Below, one piece after another: positions 57,190 through 64,000 of a stretch of DNA of 64,000 nucleotides. The stretch comes from Mauremys mutica (lineage: Eukaryota > Chordata > Testudines > Geoemydidae). Below the pieces are notes generated by a model, which was given only the letters and a program-made list of their open reading frames with translations, was not told the DNA's origin and searched no databases. Numbering within the stretch: position 1 is the stretch's first letter; every line of letters starts with the position of its first letter. The DNA lies in contig NC_059077.1 in NCBI RefSeq assembly GCF_020497125.1, forward strand, positions 26,673,340-26,737,339, written 5' to 3'. The translations under genes and the position numbers were made by a program.

Positions 57190-57905
57190 CCTGGCAGGGT
57201 GAGCACCAGTCTATAAGGCTCCGGCAGGGTGAGCACTGAGCACAGCCTATGGAGCTCAGGCAGGGTGTGTCTGAGGAGCGCAGGCCTCCTGGCCTAAGGA
57301 GTGGGGAGTACTGCTACCCCAGGGGTCGTATGGCAAGGATATTGGGATGTGGGCCCGCCCAACTCCACTGCATCCCAGCCCAGGGCCCTAACAGTGGCAG
57401 AGTGGTCTGTCACTGGGTCAGCAGGGAATCCACCCACAATACGTTGACTGTCTTTCCGGCAGTACCACAGCCAGATGGTATTCTGGTTTCCCTGGGCTTC
57501 TTTCTACTCTCCCCCTCAGATGTACCTCTGTCCAGGGGTCATCCTCAGTCTCCCCGGGATACACCACCAAGGGTAACGATAGCAGCTCCTCAGCGTCGGG
57601 GTGGCAAGCCTCTCTGGAAGCTTGTGCAGGTCCTCGGGGCAGCAGCGGGGAAGAAGTGTCTGTCTCCTTCAGCAGCTCTTCCTCAAATGAGCTGCTGGGG
57701 CAGCCTTTTATACTTCCTCTTCCCTCTTCCACCCCTCCGCTTCCGGCGTGTGGGTCATGGCCCTCTTGGTTCCATCCGTCAGGTGGCTTTTGACTTCCCT
57801 CTGCATCCGCCTCTGAGAGAGGCCATGCCTCCTCACTACACTGGCCTTTCTCTTTTGCAGCCCAATATGAATCTTGTAATGAGTGCTGTGTGTGTCAGAA
57901 TATAA
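57190..57905 (-). promoter_or_regulatory. GC-rich block with TATA box on the reverse strand
   Basis: A sharp GC-rich island in AT-rich DNA. GGCAGGGTGAGCAC is repeated at the left border (about 57196 and 57223). On the reverse strand TATAAAAG (57712-57705) sits in GC-rich context, as in a strong TATA promoter or an LTR U3. The forward frame 57249-57905 (218 codons) is the longest in the window but is proline/leucine/arginine-rich, has no domain, and overlaps a 104-codon reverse frame, so I do not call it a gene. It could be an LTR or 5' UTR of a retroelement. Confidence 0.35.
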
Positions 57906-58554
57906 CATTGCCAATGCACCTATTAATATTGTTTGTGAATGATGTTATGGGTTCTGTGACAAAATGAAGTAATAGGAAATTGGTGGGTGTCAGACATGCT
58001 CAGCACCAGTAGCATATGTTGCGAACTAATAAAGATGAGTTTTTTGTTCCAAAGAATAGAATGGGGTTCTGTAACATGAGCCAGGCAGTTAAAATATTAA
58101 AAATCTAATAAATTAAAGAAACATAACTTATGAACGGGAAAGAACAGTTGTTTTCATTTCAGGTACATATACATCAACAGTGTCTTTTGCAGGTCAGTGT
58201 ATGTGAAGCTGTTATTTTCTTTAATGTCTTATGGGGTGGAGTGGTAGGGGTAGTGCATCGACTCCTGATGCCACATAGAATGTTGAGGGGGGTGTAGGGA
58301 GGTCCCAATATGCAATTCTCTATGGGCTGCAAAGGGAGGCAAGCATGGGATTGTTGAACCTGTAGGTCCACCAGAGTCTTCAGCATCTGCTGTCAGAGAA
58401 GTGCATCTCCTGTCACGCGTTCCTCTCCTTTTCCCATGCTTTTCTTTTCCCCACTCTATCCTTGTCCATGCTGTCTGCAAGGGCGATCCTCCAAGCTCTG
58501 CGCTCATTCTCTGATTCAGCACTGGCTTGCAGGATCTGCTAGAATATGTCATCC
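57906..58554. other. Unassigned sequence
   Basis: No gene supported. The reverse frames at 58174-58552 overlap each other in different phases and contain no known domain. Confidence 0.4.
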
Positions 58555-58808
58555 ATTGATGGACTTATCCTCCATGAACTTCACTGGCTATTAGCTCACA
58601 TGGCCAGGGTTTCAAAACTATGCTCTGGAGTCTCCCAAGCCTTGTTTGCCAGAAGCTGGGAATGGGTGACAGGGGATGGATGACTGGATGAGTACCTGTT
58701 TTGTTCATTCCCTCTGAAGCACCTGTATTAGCCACTGTTGGAAGACAGGATACTGGGCTAGATGGACCATTGGTCTGACCCAGTATGGCTGTTCTTATGT
58801 TCTTATAG
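58555..58808 (+). mobile_element. CR1 3' UTR fragment, forward
   Basis: CCATTGATGGACTTATCCTC, then GGGATGGATGACTGGATGAG, CATTCCCTCTGAAGCACCTG and finally CAGTATGGCTGTTCTTATGT with a repeated TTCTTAT end. This is the 3' end of the CR1 subfamily seen in reverse at 41276-41960. The short direct repeat at the very end is typical of CR1 3' termini. Confidence 0.85.
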
Positions 58809-60829
58809 ATTCAGCAACTGGACCTTTGTAAATAATTCTACTGATGATGCATGAGTCAGAATGGAATCAAGATCACTCTTACATAGTGGTGCTTAGTCTG
58901 TGAGAAGCAGGAAGCCTGCCGGTCACTGAACAATGGGGGGCACATCCAGAGGCAGCACATAATTGTTTATGGGAGGGGCACAATTTAAAGGTTCTGGGGG
59001 GCATGTGACCACCCCACAGAGGTTTTCAAATTGTGGTGCACAGCCCCGTAGGCTGTGGAGGAATGTTTAGGGGGGCGAACGATGATGCCAGGTGACTTGG
59101 TCTTGGTTGGGCCAGCCCCACATGGTGGGACTTGGGGAAGGAGTATCATCTCCACCCCCCGACTCACCTCAGTGGGCCACCCACCCTATCTGGGTTGTGG
59201 GAGTGCAATCAAAACATTGGGGAGGGGGGAATGTGCCCTGCCTGTCCCCCTATCACCTCTGGCTACATCAACTTAACCTAACTACCACAGAACTGATTTA
59301 AAAAGTCAGTATTTGCCAACCATCTCCACACAGTTACTGCCGATATCACCCATTTTAAGGACAGCATAGAGAGAGACAGGTAATCTTAGATTTCAAATGC
59401 TGATTTTTAATGATGGTGACCCCTGAACTGAGGTCTGCAACTGCCATACACTTTAGCTGGGCCAAGATTACTGAAGACAAGCCAGAAATAAAACTACTTG
59501 GCTTTTAGGAATAAGATTGAGCTTCCAGGAGCATCAGTTGGACAAGCTAATTTTGTAAACTGAGAGAGTGTGATCAGGAAGTGTGAAGGACAAACTGAAG
59601 CCCATAGATGGGATTGTCAAGGGCAGTGATGCTCAAACTGAGGCTCGCAAACCACAAAAGGAAGTAAATAGGAAATACTATTTTTTTTTAAAATGTACTT
59701 TGCAGAGTAAGATCTCACTTTGGGCCTAATCTTTCTCCACTTCCAGTTGGAGTCAATAGCAAAATTACAACTGACTTTACTTGAAGCAAAATACAGCCTG
59801 TAACTATGCACAGACTTCTTGCATAGCCCCTTGGGAAGAGAGTGTCCAGTAAACTTCTGAAGCAGGGTTAAACCAACAAACATTGTCCATGCCAATACTG
59901 TAACTTTTGGGATTTAAGTCTTCTGCTGAGAAGAGAAGTGCGCATTAAAACTTATGCTGGTGCCCTGGCTTTTGGCTGCTGTCCATAGGCTATGCTGGCC
60001 AAGAGTAACAGTATTTTGTAGCTGTGATCCAGCATTAGCCGGCCTGACAGAAAAGATTGTTTTAGGTGGGAGAATGACTCGCTTCAAAGGATTGAATCTG
60101 GATTTCCAGGTCATTGTTAATCTGCATGTTATGATTTAGATGAAATTGTAGAAAAACTGCTACAGATCCAGAGTGTCTGGTGCTTAAAGCAGTTGTATAA
60201 ATAGTCTTCCTGACTTATTTTTCACTGTATGTTTTTTTTAATTAGTAGAGTGTTGTGACTTATGTGCTTTACTATCATTTTGGATTTCTGTTTTTCCTTT
60301 GTCTTTATTACTACCATGAAAAGAATACAGCTGGTACAGAATATTCTGACTAAGACTGTACTTACCATGTCATTTTATCAAGGATGGGATTTTCAAAAGC
60401 ACTGAGTGTTGACCTAACCCTGCGTCTATTGAAACCAATGGGAAAACCCCATATCCCAAATGGATACTAGTCCCACCTGGAAGTATTTTTAAAGCTTATG
60501 TCACTGTTCTATTGTTTCATTACAAATCTAACAAATCAGCTGTTTAAGAACATATCCTTTTGATGCTTGAACCTTTCTAATATTTCCATTATTATTTTAC
60601 CAGAAAACATCTCTACATTGCAGTGTGGTTTTCAAAGAAAGATCCAATAAACAGAGCTGTGGAAATCAATACATATAGGGAAACTCTTGCCAGTTCTGCA
60701 CAACTTATCTGCATGCGTTTCCACAGCAACGACTAATACAAATGCAAACAATCTTCACACCACATTGTTGGCTAGTGTGTAGGTTATCTAAATAGTGCCG
60801 AGTGAACTTCCAAAGAAGGGGGCGCCACT
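58809..60829. other. Unassigned sequence with weak hAT-like pieces
   Basis: No gene supported. AGAGGTTTTCAAATTGTGG near 59018 and CAGTGATGCTCAAACTGAGG near 59634 look like single hAT left termini without partners. The GC-rich part 59040-59260 has overlapping frames in two phases, a sign of non-coding sequence. Confidence 0.35.
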
Positions 60830-61029
60830 GTAAGCTCTCTAATGGAGCTGCTTTAAATTGATGGCTCAACTAATCCAGCCCGCTGCAAGCAGCTCTCCCG
60901 CCGACATAGTGCTGTCAACACCGGCGCTTATGTTGGTATAACTTATGTCACTCATTGGGGTGATTTATTCACCCCCCTGAGTGACTAAGCTGTCTGCCAA
61001 CATAAGCTGTAGTGTAGACATGACCTCAG
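60830..61029. mobile_element. Harbinger-like MITE fragment
   Basis: The right end is GTAGTGTAGACATGACC. CTCCCGCCGACATAG and GCTTATGTTGG / CCAACATAAGC form internal pairs. The left end is not clear. Same family group as 31568-31842. Confidence 0.5.
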
Positions 61030-61355
61030 TTAAACTGCTGTCACTACAAGCTCTCCTGTGAACTATGTATTTTACTGTATCTGTCATATCAAGGTTAAAA
61101 ATATATTTTGGGTAAATAAATGATAGTATTGAAGTCTGCAGCTGCACAGTTAATCTACAGTAAAGCTGACTTGTGTGTTCAGAGCTTTAAGACACTGGCA
61201 ATGATGAAGGCTGTGTTAAGCACTGCCATACTTATATTGCATGTAAGTGACGCTCTTGAGCTGTTAAGGTAAAGGATAGTCATTTTCCTATCCATCTATG
61301 TATAAACACACAAATATTGGCTGGTTAATTATCAACATTACATCAATTGACATAA

Positions 61356-61425
61356 TGGGCCAAATTCACCCGGGGTGTAATGCCATTGAAGTCAACGGAG
61401 TTATACCAGGTATGAATGTGGCCCA
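61356..61425. repeat. Short palindromic repeat
   Basis: TGGGCCAAATTCACCCGGGG and the complement of TGGGCCACATTCATACCTGG form the two arms; CATTGAAGTCAACGG lies in the centre. The copy is 70 bases long, nearly all arm. Confidence 0.7.
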
Positions 61426-61546
61426 ATATATTTATTCCTAGCAAACGGTTCACTGTAGCTTTGTTTGGCATATTTCATCTTAAAGAACAATCTTCTCCGT
61501 TGTCTTTAAAAACGTACCCTATGTGATGTGAAAATTATTGCGAAAT

Positions 61547-61613
61547 TAGGCCTTGATCCAACTCCCACTTAAATCAGCGGGGGCCTTTCTCACGGGGAAT
61601 TGGATCAGGCCTT
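61547..61613. repeat. Short palindromic repeat
   Basis: AGGCCTTGATCCAACTCCC and the complement of AAGGCCTGATCCAATTCCCC form the arms. It is a sibling of 61356-61425, only about 120 bases away. A third related piece lies at 62247-62345. Confidence 0.65.
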
Positions 61614-62519
61614 CAGTGAATTCACCCATTATACTAAGACGTTTATTGCCCTAAGCCCATGGATTTTCATTGGGGGGGGGGGAGACAATACAGACTGTGA
61701 CAATAGGCAAGAATTTTTCTACTTTGAAAAAAAGTCTTTACATCCCCACATTACATTTAATTTCCTCTGTCCCTGAGGTTATTTTAAAATGTATTATCAA
61801 ACAGCATTGACAGTGGGTGATACTCTCACAGCTTAATCGTTTTTGCATTTCTCTGTGAAAAATCTCTCACTTGCTCGCTCTCTTGCATGCACACAGGAAA
61901 AATGTACTCCCTTTAATCTATCAATACAATCTAAGGTACCACCCAGCTTTGTTGAAAATCTGCTCAGTGGTTCAATGTACTGTGGATGCAGTGTACAATT
62001 TCACAATATCTTAAAAGAAGCATAAAGCTAAAGACAAACACAGTTGCCTGACTCAGTAGTCAGGTTCATGCAGAAATATTTGAAAGAAAGCCCAAAGGGA
62101 ATTTATAAACAGAATATTTTATAGCTTTAATGTTCAGAATGATTCTTAACCTCATAAGACCATTAGTGTGAACAAGCTCAAGTTTTGTGGGTGAATTTGT
62201 TTCTCATGCAGCTAAGAGACTTAAGCGGTACTGTATGGGATGTGCACCATGGGTCTGAGCCTGCACTCCCAATTCAGGCTACTATCCCATTCACTTAAGT
62301 GGGAGTTAAACCTGAGTAAATGGTGCAAAATCAGGTCTGGTGCTTTATGGTCTACATCATTTTGCCACCCTAGTCCTGACTTGCCATATACCTGGTATTT
62401 TTATTCCTTGGCCTTTCTTAAGCAGAGAGTCTGGCACAATTAAGCTTATGTGTCAATGACGTGATGTGAACGGTAATTGGGATGAACCTGAAAAAACTGT
62501 GGTGCTTCACAAGTGGACA
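61614..62519. other. Unassigned sequence with a G-run
   Basis: A G11 run lies near 61672-61682. The piece at 62247-62345 (GGGAGTTAAACCTGAGTAAA) is a hairpin-repeat fragment. No gene supported. Confidence 0.4.
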
Positions 62520-62765
62520 AGACAGTATGGTCTAGTGGACAGCACACTGGCCTGGGACATGAGAGACCTGGCTCCACCACTGAGCTGCTGTGTGTCCTTC
62601 AGCTGCTACTTTCATCTGTAGCTTTGTTTCCCCTGCCACCAGTTCTCTGCCTTGTCTATTTAGATTGCAAGCTCCTGGGAGCAGGGACTGTCTCTTAGTG
62701 TGTTTTTGTACAGTGAGACACTGATATTGGTTGTGGCCTCCTAGTACTATTATAACACAAATCAT
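62520..62765 (+). repeat. CORE-SINE with tRNA-like head and tail
   Basis: The tRNA-like head ACAGTATGGTCTAGTGGACA, then GGGACATGAGAGACCTGGCT, a short core, then the tail AAGCTCCTGGGAGCAGGGAC and TTTTTGTACAGTGAGACACT. Head and tail in one copy confirm that the tail fragments elsewhere belong to this SINE or its LINE partner. Confidence 0.8.
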
Positions 62766-63605
62766 GAATAACAATCAGGATCCAAATTTAGGTCTGTAGC
62801 AGGGGCAGTTCAGTGCAATAACCCATTTTATGGTATGTATCTATTTGTTTCCAAAGTTTTTGGGCAGAGGCACAACTTTAATTAAAATGTGCAGAGAACT
62901 GTCCAAGAAGAAAAGGCTAACCCCACATTAACAAATAATTGGATCCTCTTCTAATTACAGTCTTGTCCTCTACTGACAATCACATCTACAAACAAAAGCG
63001 TCTTTAGCAACCCCCTCCAAAGAACACTGCTGAACTGAATTTAATTGGAAAACAACTTACACACATAAGAGCTGCTTACTGACATGAGTAGGAAAGCAGA
63101 AAGCTGTAACTAATCAGGAAACTTTAAAGTGGCATTTTCATTAGCCTGAGCAACAGGAATGGAGACAGTACGAAGTGTAAACATCTCACAGCTAATAAGT
63201 CACCCCAATATTTTGGAGTTATGCTAGTCTATGTTCTCTTTTAATTCTCCCCTCAACCCATATAAAATACTATGTGGAGCCCCTTATGTGGAAGAGGCTG
63301 AGAGTACTGAATGATTAATTTCCTATACTATACTGAATTCAGTGGCAGGTAAGTATATTGCCAAAGGCAAATTAAGCATGCACATCATTAGATGAGATTC
63401 AGCTTTAAAGACAGGAGTGAGCAAAGAAGTGCTGTGGCTGCCCACAAACGCTATTTCATTCTTTTGTTTTTCTGGAAGAGGAAATAGTTAGTCATCATTT
63501 CACTTGCTGAAAAGTTGCAGCTGGAGTTGTAATGCTGTGTAGCCTGCCAGTCAGCAGACCAGTACTTGATCATTTACTGGAAGGTATATTCCTCATGTAC
63601 ACAAA
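62766..63605. other. Unassigned sequence
   Basis: No gene or recognised repeat. Confidence 0.4.
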
Positions 63606-63879
63606 GGGCTCATCTACACAATAAGTTACTGCACAGCAAGCCAGCGTGTGAATCTGCAATGCAAAGCTTGCTGTGCAGTAACTCGCTGTGTGGACTCTGT
63701 CCCAGCACAATGAAAATCCTGGAGCATGGCTTGGCATACAGGGGTTTGAAAGCAAACAGCACTCCAGGACTTTCATTGTGCTGTAGCAGTGTCCACACTG
63801 AGTTACTGTGTGGAAAACTGGGGTGCCCTAGAGTCACACCCTGGCTTACCACCCAATAACTTGTCATGTAGACAAGCCC
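63606..63879. mobile_element. MITE with nested hairpins, TGTCTACA-type ends
   Basis: The ends GGGCTCATCTACACAATAAG and the complement of GGGCTTGTCTACATGACAAG form arms of about 39 bases with mismatches. Inside, AGTTACTGCACAGCAAGC pairs with GCTTGCTGTGCAGTAACT, and CACAATGAAAATCCTGGAG pairs with CTCCAGGACTTTCATTGTG. The flanks read AAA on both sides, not TTA. All open frames here are by-products of the palindromes. Confidence 0.75.
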
Positions 63880-63938
63880 AAAGAGAAGCTTTATTAAACC
63901 TGGCATTACAATTATCAACAGTAGCTTTCTTTGGCCTC

Positions 63939-64000
63939 TTAGACCTTGTCTGTGCTAGAGCAATCAATGAGTTATATATCAATTTATTATTTTACACCAA
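63939..64000. mobile_element. Possible left end of another MITE
   Basis: TTAGACCTTGTCTGTGCTAG resembles the TTA plus TGTCTACAC-type termini of the Harbinger-like MITEs. The window ends before the other terminus could appear. Confidence 0.35.

Noticed and set aside
57249..57905. 218-codon forward open frame as a gene
   Set aside because: Proline/leucine/arginine-rich in a GC-rich island, overlapped by a 104-codon reverse frame, no domain or splice signals that I can support.
1..64000. CRISPR array, bacterial operons or ribosome binding sites
   Set aside because: No regularly spaced direct repeats and no long gene-dense coding; the content is vertebrate interspersed repeats.

Overview
The window looks like repeat-dense, non-coding DNA from a reptile nuclear genome, most probably a cryptodiran turtle. 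The clue is the combination of repeat families: several layers of CR1 LINEs, a tRNA-derived SINE whose tail resembles the CR1 3' end (the arrangement described for the tortoise Pol III SINE), CORE-SINE/MIR-like copies, Harbinger elements and their TTA-flanked MITEs, hAT elements with 8-bp target duplications, and Penelope-like retroelements. I found no exon of a recognisable host gene, no tRNA or rRNA gene, no CRISPR array and no bacterial-style operon. Almost all longer open frames are chance or transposon-derived. The organism call is an inference from repeat content.

Layout. 0-12 kb: old SINE and MITE copies and a Penelope-like fragment (3.1-3.7 kb) in otherwise featureless AT-rich sequence. 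12-21 kb: a Tigger-like MITE abutting a CR1 (12.3-14.4 kb), a 1-kb hAT-like element (14.6-15.7 kb), a reverse-strand CR1 with recognisable reverse-transcriptase blocks (16.4-17.8 kb), a MIR copy and a 1.2-kb palindromic element. 21-31 kb: mostly unassigned, with a Penelope-like insertion bounded by a perfect 12-bp duplication (24.6-25.1 kb), a hAT MITE, a SINE and a Harbinger MITE. 31.4-33.2 kb: a three-level nest (CR1, then hAT carrying a decayed transposase, then Harbinger MITE). 34-42 kb: MITEs, a hAT MITE, a CR1 and a CR1 interrupted by a SINE. 45.3-49.2 kb: a large Harbinger relic with a DDE transposase, a convergent two-exon Myb/SANT-like gene and an unexplained third open frame inside that gene's intron. 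50-64 kb: a third Penelope-like copy, a CR1 piece, a purine-rich degenerate minisatellite, an LTR-like sequence, more MITEs and a CORE-SINE.

How the parts relate. The Harbinger relic encoded the two proteins that family uses (catalytic transposase plus Myb-like DNA-binding partner). Several short MITEs nearby have similar termini (GGGCTTGTCTACA-like, next to TTA) and could have been moved by such an element. The three Penelope-like copies share a C-terminal peptide pattern (GLNxxxEWLxxYK). Next to it lies a motif matching the hammerhead ribozyme core; each copy has one different point change, so their majority sequence is an intact core. All coding relics carry stops, frameshifts or deletions, and none appears functional as read.
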